The notes under the pieces: generated by a model
Database searches by the model: none
What the model was told of the DNA's origin: nothing
The model's input: the letters and a program-made list of their open reading frames with translations, nothing else
Translations under genes and position numbers: made by a program
In this document: positions 51,708 to 60,607 of the stretch, in pieces
Numbering within the stretch: position 1 is the first letter of the stretch
How the letters are laid out: every line of letters starts with the position of its first letter
DNA from: Paenibacillus doosanensis
Lineage (GTDB): Bacteria; Bacillota; Bacilli; Paenibacillales; NBRC-103111
Assembly: GCF_025060755.1 (NCBI RefSeq)
Contig: NZ_JANYUY010000013.1
Location: 1 to 64,000, forward strand
DNA length: 64,000 bases
Direction: 5' to 3'

Positions 51708-53348
51708 ATGTTCCAATTATTAATCGTTGACGACGAGTCCGCGGTTGTGGACAGTCTGTCCGATACGCTGCCGTGGCAGACGGTAGGGGTGACCTCCGTG
51801 TTCAAGGCGTATTCCGGCTATGAAGCGCTGGAAATATTGAAGACCAATACGATCGATATACTGATCACCGATATTCATATGCCCGGCATGAGCGGCCTGG
51901 AGCTGCTCGCCAAGGCGCATCGCAGCTGGAAAAAAATCAAATGCATCCTGCTGTCGGGACATGCGGAGTTCGACTACGCCCGGCAGGCGATCCGCCATAA
52001 TACCTATGAGTATTTGCTCAAGCCGGTCAGCGACGAAATGATCCTCGGCAAAGTGAAGGCCCTTGCGGAGCTGCTGCAAAAAGAGCGGGAGGAGCTGCTC
52101 ACCTACCAGCTTGTCGCGCAGGCGTTCGAAGAAAGCCTTCCGAAGCTGAGAGGCGAGCTGTTGAACGAGCTGCTTCAAGGGCTTGAGCTTGCTCCGCGCA
52201 GTCTGCAGGAGAAGATGGAGCTGCTGAAGGTGAACATGCGCCTCGGCGCGGAATTCGCCCTCATGCTCGTACGTATGGAAGGCAAGCTGTCGGAGCTTGA
52301 TTTATATAATTTATCCCTGATGGAATATGCTGTCGTCAACATGGCCGGTGAAATATTCGAGGACGGTTTCCGGCTGTGGCCTTGCAAGGATATTCACGGT
52401 TTCCTCGTGTTTCTGGTGACGTTGAAGGAAGGGAGGAAGGAGGAAGCGGCCGACTCGGAAAACGCCGACCAGCAGCTGCAGCAGCTCGCCTCCCAGCTGC
52501 AGCTGAGCGTCAATCATTACTTGAAAGGAACGGTATCGGTATTGATCGGCAAGTGGGGGCGGTTCCCGCAGGATGTTCCCAAGCTGTACCAAGACAGTCT
52601 GTACTCGCTCCGCAGGCGCATCGGCAGCCAAAGCGGCCTGCTGATCTATGTATCCGAGGCGCTGGAGCAGCAGCCCGTTCATTCGCTGCTAAGGCTCTAC
52701 GAGCCGCCTTTGCTCGTTCATTTGCTCGAATCGGCCAGCTGGACGCTCGCCGAGGAGAAGCTGCAGTCCGTATTCCAGGAATTGCGCGCGAAGTGGGCCG
52801 ACTCATCCGAGCATCTGGTCGAGGTCTTCTTCTCCATTTATGCATCGTTCAGTTCACTCGCCCATAAGAACGGGCGCGAATTGGCCGGTATGATCGGCCC
52901 GGGTCTATCCGACGTAGCCGGTCTCGCAGCATGCCGATCCCTCAAAGCGTTGGAGGAATGGACCTTCCAGGCGTTCCGGCTCATGAAGCAGAGCATGGAA
53001 AACGAAACGAAAAACGATCGCGAGCATACCGTCGAGAAAATCAAGCAATATATCCGCAGGCATTTGACGGAGGATGTGTCGCTGCAGGCTGTGGCCGATT
53101 ACATGTATATGCATCCGGTACATATTTCCAGAATTTACAAACTGGAAACCGGCGAAAATTTGAGCGACTATATTTTGCGGTTAAAAATGGAAATGGCCGC
53201 CGTCATGCTGGCCGACCGCTCGGTCAAAAACTATGAAATCGCGCTGAAGCTGGGCTACCAGAATCCGAATTATTTTAACAAAGTATTTAAAAAATATTAC
53301 TCGCTTACACCGCAGGAATATCGGTCCAAGCTTGATGAAGACGGTTGA
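51708..53348 (+). CDS. YesN-family response regulator (receiver plus AraC domain)
   Basis: 546 residues from ATG 51708 (GAGAGG upstream; GTG 51696 overlaps the kinase stop). Receiver domain about 1-120 with LLIVDDESAVVDS, ILITDIHMPGMSG (phospho-Asp) and YEYLLKPVSD (conserved Lys). A long middle region (about 130-430) and a C-terminal AraC domain (about 440-540) with VSLQAVADYMYMHPVHISRIYKLE and KNYEIALKLGYQNPNYFNKVFKK. It is the partner of the kinase directly upstream and most likely activates the transporter operon starting at 53541. Confidence 0.95.
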   Translation: MFQLLIVDDESAVVDSLSDTLPWQTVGVTSVFKAYSGYEALEILKTNTIDILITDIHMPGMSGLELLAKAHRSWKKIKCILLSGHAEFDYARQAIRHNTYEYLLKPVSDEMILGKVKALAELLQKEREELLTYQLVAQAFEESLPKLRGELLNELLQGLELAPRSLQEKMELLKVNMRLGAEFALMLVRMEGKLSELDLYNLSLMEYAVVNMAGEIFEDGFRLWPCKDIHGFLVFLVTLKEGRKEEAADSENADQQLQQLASQLQLSVNHYLKGTVSVLIGKWGRFPQDVPKLYQDSLYSLRRRIGSQSGLLIYVSEALEQQPVHSLLRLYEPPLLVHLLESASWTLAEEKLQSVFQELRAKWADSSEHLVEVFFSIYASFSSLAHKNGRELAGMIGPGLSDVAGLAACRSLKALEEWTFQAFRLMKQSMENETKNDREHTVEKIKQYIRRHLTEDVSLQAVADYMYMHPVHISRIYKLETGENLSDYILRLKMEMAAVMLADRSVKNYEIALKLGYQNPNYFNKVFKKYYSLTPQEYRSKLDEDG

Positions 53349-53365
53349 CAAGCGATCGAATCTCG

Positions 53366-53398
53366 CAGCTCGCCCTATAAGGCGGGCTGTATTTTTTT
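53366..53398 (+). terminator. Terminator after the YesN-type gene
   Basis: CAGCTCGCC (53366-53374) pairs with GGCGGGCTG (53381-53389), followed by TATTTTTTT. Confidence 0.75.
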
Positions 53399-53486
53399 GG
53401 TTTTTTTGCCGGCAGCGGGCCGGAGAACTTGTTAAGATTGTATCCCTTAAGTTAAAACCTTCTCATATCAAGAGGCTCCCCGATTC

Positions 53487-53506
53487 CTTACAATAAATAG
53501 TGTAAG
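53487..53506 (+). promoter_or_regulatory. Inverted repeat upstream of the transporter operon
   Basis: CTTACA (53487-53492) and TGTAAG (53501-53506) flank ATAAATAG, about 35 bases before the binding-protein gene. It may be the operator of the upstream YesN-type regulator or of CcpA; the assignment is a guess from position. Confidence 0.35.
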
Positions 53507-53540
53507 AGATAACTTGACAAGCTTCAGGGAGGTCTAACGA

Positions 53541-54875
53541 ATGAACAAATGGGTATCGAAAACGGCGGCAATGCTGCTGCTGGCATCTGTGGCTGCCGGG
53601 TGCAGCAGCGGGGGAAGCACGAACGGGGACGCCAAGGAAAGCGGGGCATCCGGTACGAAGCCGAAGGAAACGTTAACGTTCTGGATGAAAAAACAGCTGT
53701 TCGACGATCAGAATAAGCTGATTCAAGAGCGCGCCAAGCAGTTTGGCACGGAGAATAACGTCAATGTGAATATCGAGCTGATCGCCTATGAAGATTTTTA
53801 CCCGAAATGGTCGGCGGCGATCGAGTCGTCCACGACGCCGGACGTATCGTTCTTCGGTTATCAGGAAGTCGGCCAGTTTTATGCGAAAAACGTGCTGGAG
53901 GACGTAAGCGATTTAGTGAAAACCGTCGAAGGCGGCAACAGCGAAATCCAGGAGAGCATGAAGAAAGCGATCACGTTCCAGGGCAAGCAGTATGCGGTTC
54001 CGTTTTGGACGGAAACGCAGGTGCTGTACTACCGCAAAGATATGCTGCAAAAAGCCGGCTTCGATCATCCTCCCAAAACATGGGACGAGTTCAGAACGAT
54101 GGCCAAGGCGCTGACCGATGCGAGCAAAGGAATATACGGAGCGGGCCTGGGCTACGGCAAAGGCAACTCGGACGCGGAGTTTCTGACGCGCGGCATCATC
54201 TGGTCCTACGGCGGATCGCTCGATACGAAGGACGGCAAGACGGTCATCGCCAATTCGCCGGAAACGGTGGAAGCGACGAAGTTTATCCGCGACCTGTTCC
54301 TGACGGACAAGAGTACGCCGCCGAGCTCGGTCGGCTGGGATGACAGCGGCAATAACAAGTCCTACCTGAGCGGTCAATCGGCCATGATCTTCAACGTCGG
54401 AAGCTTGCTCGGTACGATCAAGAACGATAATCCGGAGCTGTACGCCAATACGGGGATCGCCCCTTATCCGGCGGGACCGAAAGGAACGTTCATTCCCGGC
54501 ATCAGCAATAACCTAGGCATTTTCAAAGATTCCAAGAACAAAGAACTGGCCAAAAAGTTCGTTGCTTACATGCTGGCGACCGACTGGTACAAGACCTGGA
54601 TCGAAAAAGGAGCCCCGCTCACCGGGCCGGTTTACAGCAAGCTGATGAGCGAGCCGGTGTGGCAGGACGAGAAGAACAAAGCGTTCGTCGAATCGGTCAA
54701 AGGCTTCTACTTCCTCGGTTATCCCGGCGAATATAACCCGAAGGCGGGCGAAGTGTTCAACCTCCGTCTGGTCAACGACGCGTTCCAGAAGCTGCTGCTC
54801 GAATCCGGCTACACCCCGGAAGCGGCGGTCAAAGATTTGCAGGCGAAGATCGAAGAAACGTACAACAAAAAATAA
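53541..54875 (+). CDS. Sugar ABC transporter substrate-binding lipoprotein
   Basis: 444 residues, with GGGAGG about 9 bases before the ATG. Signal peptide with lipobox AAGC (LLLASVAAGCSSGG). MalE-like body: TLTFWMKKQLFDDQNKLIQE, SAAIESSTTPDVSFFGYQEVGQFYAK, VPFWTETQVLYYRKDMLQKAGFDHPPKTWDEF and SGQSAMIFNVGSLLG. It captures a sugar outside the membrane and hands it to the two permeases encoded next. No ATPase gene is in this operon, so a shared MsmX-type ATPase is expected, as usual in Bacilli. Confidence 0.93.
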   Translation: MNKWVSKTAAMLLLASVAAGCSSGGSTNGDAKESGASGTKPKETLTFWMKKQLFDDQNKLIQERAKQFGTENNVNVNIELIAYEDFYPKWSAAIESSTTPDVSFFGYQEVGQFYAKNVLEDVSDLVKTVEGGNSEIQESMKKAITFQGKQYAVPFWTETQVLYYRKDMLQKAGFDHPPKTWDEFRTMAKALTDASKGIYGAGLGYGKGNSDAEFLTRGIIWSYGGSLDTKDGKTVIANSPETVEATKFIRDLFLTDKSTPPSSVGWDDSGNNKSYLSGQSAMIFNVGSLLGTIKNDNPELYANTGIAPYPAGPKGTFIPGISNNLGIFKDSKNKELAKKFVAYMLATDWYKTWIEKGAPLTGPVYSKLMSEPVWQDEKNKAFVESVKGFYFLGYPGEYNPKAGEVFNLRLVNDAFQKLLLESGYTPEAAVKDLQAKIEETYNKK

Positions 54876-54883
54876 TAAACAGA

Positions 54884-54922
54884 CTTCGGTGCGGCCGCAG
54901 CGGGCCGCCGGCCGTACCGAGG
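54884..54922 (+). other. Intercistronic hairpin between binding protein and permease
   Basis: CTTCGGTGCGGCCG (54884-54897) pairs with CGGCCGTACCGAGG (54909-54922), with two G-T or mismatched positions, and no T run. Hairpins in this place in ABC operons protect the upstream message and allow excess binding protein over permease. Confidence 0.55.
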
Positions 54923-54947
54923 CTCCATAAGTAAGGCGGGATGCGGA

Positions 54948-55817
54948 TTGAAAACGAACGAGGACAACAGGCTTGCCTACGCGCTCATGAGCCCGGTGCT
55001 GATTTATCTGCTGGCCGTCATGGTTCTTCCTTTCGGCTGGGCGGTATATTTAAGCTTCACCAACAAAACCGTCGGCGTTCCGGCGGCATTCATCGGATTG
55101 AAAAACTATACGGATCTGCTTCAGGAATCTATATTTTGGAAGGCTGTTTGGAACACTGTGGTGTTTACGGTCGTCGCTGTGATCGGCAAAACCGTATTCG
55201 GCATGGCGATGGCTTTGGTGCTGAACGAAAAGATCGTATTCCGCAACGTGTTCCGGGTTCTGCTGTTTCTGCCCTGGACGATTCCGACGATCGTGTCGGT
55301 GTTTACGTGGCAGTGGATTTATTCGGACGTAGGCGGAGTGCTTAACTTTATATTGATGAAGACCGGCTTGATCGGCGGCCCGGTGGGATGGCTCGCAGCC
55401 CCCGACCTCGCGATGTTCTCCGTCATATTGGTTAACGTATGGAGAGGAATTCCGTTTATGGGCATCGCCATTCTGGCGGGTCTGCAGACGGTATCGAAGG
55501 AAATGTACGAGGCGGCCATGCTGGACGGCGCCGGTGCGGTCAAGCGATTTATTTATATGACGCTGCCTTCGGTCAAAGAGGTTACGGTGCTGGCGGCCGT
55601 CATGACGACGATCTGGACGCTGAACGACTTTGAAATCATCTGGCTGTTGACGCGAGGCGGTCCTTCCAACGGCACGCAGGTATTGTCCACGCTCAGCTAT
55701 ACGATCGGTTTCTTGAATATGAACCTGGGCAAGGCCATTGCGATTGCGATCCTGACGATGCCTCCTCTCATTATGCTCATTAATATCGTCACGAAGCGCT
55801 CGCTATCGAAAGAGTAG
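54948..55817 (+). CDS. Sugar ABC transporter permease (MalF type)
   Basis: 289 residues starting at TTG 54948 (LKTNEDNRLAYALMSPVL; the upstream site GCGGG is weak). Six membrane helices. The EAA loop that contacts the ATPase is KEMYEAAMLDGAGAVKRFIYMTLPSV, and VNVWRGIPFMGIAILAGLQ precedes it. Partner of the permease at 55830. High family certainty; start moderately sure. Confidence 0.92.
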   Translation: MKTNEDNRLAYALMSPVLIYLLAVMVLPFGWAVYLSFTNKTVGVPAAFIGLKNYTDLLQESIFWKAVWNTVVFTVVAVIGKTVFGMAMALVLNEKIVFRNVFRVLLFLPWTIPTIVSVFTWQWIYSDVGGVLNFILMKTGLIGGPVGWLAAPDLAMFSVILVNVWRGIPFMGIAILAGLQTVSKEMYEAAMLDGAGAVKRFIYMTLPSVKEVTVLAAVMTTIWTLNDFEIIWLLTRGGPSNGTQVLSTLSYTIGFLNMNLGKAIAIAILTMPPLIMLINIVTKRSLSKE

Positions 55818-55829
55818 GTGAATGGTTGC

Positions 55830-56660
55830 ATGGAAAAGACATCCGTTAGCAAGCAGATTATTGTCTATGCCGTATTGCTCGTCCTGCTGATCTTCGCGTT
55901 ATTTCCGCTCTACTGGATGCTGAATACGTCGTTTAAATCGCAGGCTGAAATTTATAATATGACGCCGTCGTTTTGGCCGAAGCATTTCGGCTGGAGCGCT
56001 TATGAGAAGCTGGTGTCCGAGAAAAACTTTCTCGCCAATGTGAAAAACAGCTTTTGGGTGTCGCTGATCGTCTCCTTGCTGTCCATCGCAGTCAGCATGC
56101 TGGCCGCTTATGCGATCTCGAAGCTGCGTTTTCGGGGGAGAGGCATCGTATCCAAAGGCATTTTGTACGCTTATTTGATGCCACGGGCGGTATTGTTTAT
56201 TCCGCTGTATATGCTCGTCTCGGGGATCGGCCTCAACGATTCCATCTACGGCTTGATGCTCATTTATCCGACGATCACGATTCCGTACGCCACCTGGATG
56301 CTGATTTCGTATTTCAAATCGATTCCGGTGGAGATTGAAGAAGCGGCGATGATCGACGGCTGCACCCGGCTTCGGACGATGCTGAGCATTATTTTTCCTT
56401 TATCGGCGCCGGGGATAGCGGCTACGTTTATATTTGCCTTCACGCTGTGCTGGAGCGAATACCTGTATGCGCTGGTCGTTGTGACCAAAAGCGCCGACAA
56501 GACGATCACGCTTGGGTTATCCGATATGATCGTGGGGGACGTATTCGCCTGGGGGCCGCTGATGGGCGGTTCTATACTGGCATCGATCCCCGTAATTATT
56601 ATGTACCTGTTTACATCCAAATTTATGGTCAGCGGGATGACGGTTGGAGGAGTTAAATAA
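55830..56660 (+). CDS. Sugar ABC transporter permease (MalG type)
   Basis: 276 residues from ATG 55830 (TAGGTG 8-13 bases upstream; GTG 55818 is inside that site). Six membrane helices, first PLYWMLNTSFKS signature of MalG-type carbohydrate permeases, and the EAA loop PVEIEEAAMIDGCTRLRTMLSIIFPLSAPG. Its stop TAA shares one base with the next start (TAATG), so translation with the dehydrogenase is coupled. Confidence 0.93.
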   Translation: MEKTSVSKQIIVYAVLLVLLIFALFPLYWMLNTSFKSQAEIYNMTPSFWPKHFGWSAYEKLVSEKNFLANVKNSFWVSLIVSLLSIAVSMLAAYAISKLRFRGRGIVSKGILYAYLMPRAVLFIPLYMLVSGIGLNDSIYGLMLIYPTITIPYATWMLISYFKSIPVEIEEAAMIDGCTRLRTMLSIIFPLSAPGIAATFIFAFTLCWSEYLYALVVVTKSADKTITLGLSDMIVGDVFAWGPLMGGSILASIPVIIMYLFTSKFMVSGMTVGGVK

Positions 56661-57631
56661 TGTTCACAGGAAAAAAAGTGCTCGTTACGGCAACCAATTA
56701 CTCGGCGCTCTGCTCGGAAGCGAAGCAGCTGCTGGAAAGCCACGGCGTCGAAGTGATAGAAAACGACAAGGGACGCCCGTTTACCTTTGAAGAGCTGAAG
56801 GAGGTCGTGCATGAGATCGACGGCGTTGTGGCTGGCGTGGATACGTGGAATGAGGACGTATTCCGGCTCGCGCCCCGGCTGCAAGCGATAGCCCGGTTCG
56901 GCGTTGGGGTCGACAACATTGATCTGGCCGGGGCGCAGCGCTGCCGGATCAAAGTGACGAATGTGCCGGCCGGAAACGCCAACGCCGTAGCGGAGCTGAC
57001 GGCAGGGCTGATTCTCTCCGTCATGAGGAATATTCCTTCGCTGCATCAGTCGGCCCGGCGCGGGTTCTGGGACCGGTTCGTCGGCGCGGAACTGATCGGC
57101 AAAACCGTCGGTCTGCTCGGTTTCGGCAATATTGCGCAGATGGTCGCCCGCAAGCTGCAAGGCTTCGACGTGCGGCTGATCGCTTACGACAAATATCCGA
57201 ATGCGGATAAAGCGCGCGAGCTCGGCGTGGAGCTCGTTCACAGCGATGAAGTGCTGAGGACAAGCGATATTGTCAGCATGCATCTTCCGAGCTTGCCGGA
57301 AACGCATCATATGATGAGCGACGAGCAGTTCGCCGTGATGAAGCCCAGCGCTTACTTCATCAATACGGCGAGAGGGGCGCTTGTCGATGAAACGGCGCTG
57401 TATCGGGCCTTGTCCGGCCGCGTCATTGCGGGAGCGGCCATCGACGTATACGAGAAGGAGCCGGTATCCGCCGATAATCCGCTGTTCCAATTGGATAATC
57501 TGGTATCGACCCCGCACACGGCGGCGGAAACGTTCGAAACGTATCATAAAGTAGGCTTGGTCACGGCGCAGGCGATCCTAGATGTGTTTGCCGGCAAGGA
57601 GCCGCTTCATCTGCTGAAGGTCAAAGTCTGA
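56660..57631 (+). CDS. D-isomer-specific 2-hydroxyacid dehydrogenase
   Basis: 323 residues. NAD-binding Rossmann motif GKTVGLLGFGNIAQMVARKL (GxGxxA/G type), catalytic Arg in FINTARGALVDETALYRAL, Glu in IDVYEKEP and His in VSTPHTAAETFE. The N-terminal half has VARFGVGVDNIDLAGA. The closest function by motif is phosphoglycerate-dehydrogenase-like. In this catabolic operon it probably reduces or oxidises a sugar-derived 2-keto/2-hydroxy acid instead of serving serine synthesis. Substrate unknown. Overlaps the permease stop by one base. Confidence 0.88.
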   Translation: MFTGKKVLVTATNYSALCSEAKQLLESHGVEVIENDKGRPFTFEELKEVVHEIDGVVAGVDTWNEDVFRLAPRLQAIARFGVGVDNIDLAGAQRCRIKVTNVPAGNANAVAELTAGLILSVMRNIPSLHQSARRGFWDRFVGAELIGKTVGLLGFGNIAQMVARKLQGFDVRLIAYDKYPNADKARELGVELVHSDEVLRTSDIVSMHLPSLPETHHMMSDEQFAVMKPSAYFINTARGALVDETALYRALSGRVIAGAAIDVYEKEPVSADNPLFQLDNLVSTPHTAAETFETYHKVGLVTAQAILDVFAGKEPLHLLKVKV

Positions 57632-57649
57632 TAAGAAGAGGAAGATCGG

Positions 57650-57772
57650 ATGAATCCCAAAGTCATCGTAGTAGGCAGCATCAACATGGATGTAGTCGCG
57701 CAGGTCGATGCGCTTCCGGTCGAGGGGGAGGCGCTGCTGACGCATAAGGTGTCGGAGGTGCCGGGAGAGTAG
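57650..57772 (+). pseudogene. Ribokinase/PfkB N-terminal remnant
   Basis: 40 codons with a good site (AAGAGGAAG 8 bases before ATG 57650) read PKVIVVGSINMDVVAQVDAL, then LPVEGEALLTHKVSEVPGE, and stop. This is the exact N-terminus of ribokinase-type sugar kinases, where VPGGKGANQAV would follow. The rest of the gene is missing: 64 bases later the DapA-family gene begins. An internal deletion most likely removed the kinase body. Confidence 0.75.
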
Positions 57773-57836
57773 GAACTTCTATCGACCGCAGGACACGACG
57801 AAATTACCACACTTCTTAAGGAGATGGACTAATTCA

Positions 57837-58742
57837 ATGAAACACTTGTATGGAGTTACGACAGCAATGGTTACCCCGTTCGACGAGGCGGGAGGAGTAA
57901 GGCTCGATCTGGTAGCGAATTTGACGGAATTTCTCATTTCCAAAGGGGTTCACTGCCTATACCCGCTCGGTACGACAGGGGAAATGCTCCGCTTGTCCGT
58001 CGAGGAACGGAAGGCGGTGGCCGAAACGGTCGTTAAGCAGGCTGCAGGCCGCGTGACCGTATATATCCATGCAGGTTCGATGAGCGAAGAGGATACGATC
58101 GCTTTGGCCCAGCATGCCTATGACATCGGCGCGGATGGAATCGGCGTCGTCACGCCGGTCTTCTTCGGCGCGAACGACCGCGAGCTGGAAGCTTATTACG
58201 TGAAGGTAGCGCGCAGCGTACCGGAGAGCTTCCCGGTGTATCTGTACAGCATACCGCAATGCGCCGCCAACGATATATCGCCGCAGCTTGCGCAAAGCAT
58301 CGCCCGTCAATGCGGCAATGTGATCGGCCTCAAATACAGCTTCCCCGATTTTTTGCGGGTTAACGAATATTTGACGGTGAATGAGGGAGAGTTCTCGGTC
58401 GTGCCGGGAGCCGACCGTCTCTTCTTGCCGGCGCTGGCCATGGGCTGCGAGGGGGTCGTCTCCGGCGTTTCCTGCGTCTATCCGGAGCCTTTCGTTGCGG
58501 TGTACGAAGCTTTCCGGAATAACGACATCGAGAAAGCGAGAAAGCTGCAAAGGCTCGCTACCCAATACTGCGAAGCGCTCAAGAGCGGCGCCAATATGTC
58601 CTATTTCAAAGAAGCGCTTCGCATAAGAGGAATCGACGCGGGCGTGATGAAAGCCCCTCAGCTGGATATTCCGGCGGACGAAATCAACCGGCTGCGGGAA
58701 GTGTTAAGCGAGCTTGACCGGCAAGCGCAAACGCTGTTATAG
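57837..58742 (+). CDS. DapA/NanA-family lyase (aldolase)
   Basis: 301 residues with AAGGAGATG 9 bases upstream. TIM-barrel family with [17 protein letters not shown] (phosphate/carboxylate-binding GTTGE), catalytic Tyr in VYLYSIP and Schiff-base Lys in [11 protein letters not shown]. Family members are dihydrodipicolinate synthase, N-acetylneuraminate lyase and 2-keto-3-deoxy sugar acid aldolases. In a sugar catabolism operon an aldolase or dehydratase role on a 2-keto-3-deoxy acid is more likely than lysine synthesis. The exact substrate cannot be read from sequence. Confidence 0.88.
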   Translation: MKHLYGVTTAMVTPFDEAGGVRLDLVANLTEFLISKGVHCLYPLGTTGEMLRLSVEERKAVAETVVKQAAGRVTVYIHAGSMSEEDTIALAQHAYDIGADGIGVVTPVFFGANDRELEAYYVKVARSVPESFPVYLYSIPQCAANDISPQLAQSIARQCGNVIGLKYSFPDFLRVNEYLTVNEGEFSVVPGADRLFLPALAMGCEGVVSGVSCVYPEPFVAVYEAFRNNDIEKARKLQRLATQYCEALKSGANMSYFKEALRIRGIDAGVMKAPQLDIPADEINRLREVLSELDRQAQTLL

Positions 58743-58791
58743 AAAGCATCATTCACGATTACAAAGCAGATCATCCAGCGGGAGGACGAAG

Positions 58792-60585
58792 ATGGAACAA
58801 TCGGTTAGAGCAAATAGTTGGCAGGGCTCCTTGCCCAAGATCGGAATACGGCCTATTATCGACGGCCGCCGGGGAGGAATCCGCGAGTCGCTTGAAGAGC
58901 CGACGATGAAGATGGCGCAGGCATGCGCGCAATTGTTAAGCGGGCGTCTGCGTCATCCGAACGGCATGCCGGTGGAATGCGTCATCGCCGAAACGACGAT
59001 CGGAGGCGCCGCCGAGGCGGCGAGAACGGCGGAGCATTTCCGCAGGGAAGGGGTCGGCGTGACGATTTCAGTTACCCCGTCGTGGTGCTATCCGCTGGAA
59101 ACGATCGATACCGATCCGCATATGCCGAAGGCGATTTGGGGCTTCAACGGCACGGAGCGTCCGGGCGCCGTCTACCTGGCCGCGGCCTTGGCGGCCCATA
59201 ACCAGAAAGGGCTGCCGGCATTCGGTATTTACGGCAAGGACGTTCAGGATATGGGAGATGGCTCCATTCCTTCCGATGTGCAGGAGAAGCTGCTGCAGTT
59301 CGCCAAAGCGGGGCTGGCTGTAGCCGCTATGCGGGGGAAATCGTATTTGTCCCTCGGCGGCGTGTCGATGGGGATCGCCAGCTGCATCGTCGATGAAGCG
59401 TTCTTCCAAAATTATTTGGGCATGCGCAATGAATATGTAGACATGACGGAGTTCGTCCGCCGTATGGAGCGGGGGATTTACGATCGGGACGAGTATGCGC
59501 GCGCGCTTGCCTGGGTGAAGGAACACTGCCGGACCGGCGAGGACGTCAACCCTCCGAGCCTGCGGCGGACGGCGGAGCAAAAGGAGAAGGATTGGGAATC
59601 GGTCGTGAAGATGGCTTTGATCGGGCGCGATCTGATGATCGGCAATCCGAAGCTGGCCGAGATGGGCTACGAAGAGGAAGCGCTCGGACATAATGCCATC
59701 GCCGCAGGCTTTCAGGGACAGCGCGCCTGGACGGATCACTTTCCGACCGGCGACTTCATGGAGGCCATTCTGTCAAGCTCCTTCGATTGGAACGGTACCC
59801 GAGAGCCGCTGATCATGGCGACGGAGAACGACAATCTGAACGCCGTAACGATGCTGCTTGGCCATTTGCTGACGAACAGCGCGCAAATTTTCGCCGACGT
59901 GCGGACGTATTGGAGCCCGGAAGCCGTGAAACGTGCGACCGGCCAAGAGCTGAGCGGCGCCGCTTCCGGCGGCGTCATCCACCTGATCAATTCCGGCCCC
60001 GCAGCGCTCGACGGCACCGGCGAGCAGACGATCGGCGGCAAGCCGGCGATGAAGCCGTTCTGGGAAATTACGGATGAGGAAGTAAGCCGCTGTCTGGCCG
60101 CGACGCAGTGGCGTCCGGCGATCGACTTTTTCCGCGGAGGGGGCTATTCGACGGACTTTACGACCCGCGGAGGAATGCCGGTAACGATGGCCAGAGTGAA
60201 TCTGATCAAAGGCATCGGGCCTGTGCTGCAGCTGGCCGAAGGCTCTACGGTCGAGCTGCCGGTGGACATTCACCGGGTGCTGGACGAGCGTTCCGACCCG
60301 ACCTGGCCGACCACCTGGTTCGTGCCCAGATTGACCGGCAGCGGCGCCTTCAAAGACGTGTATTCCGTCATGAATCATTGGGGCTCGAACCATTGTGCGG
60401 TCAGCTACGGTCATATCGGCAGCGAGCTGATTACGCTCGCCTCGATGCTGCGCATTCCGGTCGGCATGCATAACGTCGCCGAAGACCGGCTGCTTCGGCC
60501 GAGCGTATGGCCGGCCTTCGGCGCGAACGACCCGACCGGTGCCGATTATCGCGCCTGCCAAGCCTTCGGTCCTTTGTACCGTTAA
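58792..60585 (+). CDS. fucI: L-fucose isomerase
   Basis: 597 residues from ATG 58792 (GGGAGGACG 5-9 bases upstream). Family landmarks: [40 protein letters not shown]-type segment, [32 protein letters not shown] and, near the C-terminus, [34 protein letters not shown]. Converts L-fucose to L-fuculose (often also D-arabinose to D-ribulose) using a divalent metal. Length is normal. Next gene is a ribulokinase-type enzyme, fitting either sugar. Confidence 0.93.
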   Translation: MEQSVRANSWQGSLPKIGIRPIIDGRRGGIRESLEEPTMKMAQACAQLLSGRLRHPNGMPVECVIAETTIGGAAEAARTAEHFRREGVGVTISVTPSWCYPLETIDTDPHMPKAIWGFNGTERPGAVYLAAALAAHNQKGLPAFGIYGKDVQDMGDGSIPSDVQEKLLQFAKAGLAVAAMRGKSYLSLGGVSMGIASCIVDEAFFQNYLGMRNEYVDMTEFVRRMERGIYDRDEYARALAWVKEHCRTGEDVNPPSLRRTAEQKEKDWESVVKMALIGRDLMIGNPKLAEMGYEEEALGHNAIAAGFQGQRAWTDHFPTGDFMEAILSSSFDWNGTREPLIMATENDNLNAVTMLLGHLLTNSAQIFADVRTYWSPEAVKRATGQELSGAASGGVIHLINSGPAALDGTGEQTIGGKPAMKPFWEITDEEVSRCLAATQWRPAIDFFRGGGYSTDFTTRGGMPVTMARVNLIKGIGPVLQLAEGSTVELPVDIHRVLDERSDPTWPTTWFVPRLTGSGAFKDVYSVMNHWGSNHCAVSYGHIGSELITLASMLRIPVGMHNVAEDRLLRPSVWPAFGANDPTGADYRACQAFGPLYR

Positions 60586-60607
60586 GCCGGAAGGGGAGAT
60601 GAGGCGC

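Noticed and set aside
56264-57547. 427-residue minus-strand open frame across the permease and dehydrogenase genes
   Set aside because: It spans two genes with clear motifs on the plus strand and shows only shadow composition.
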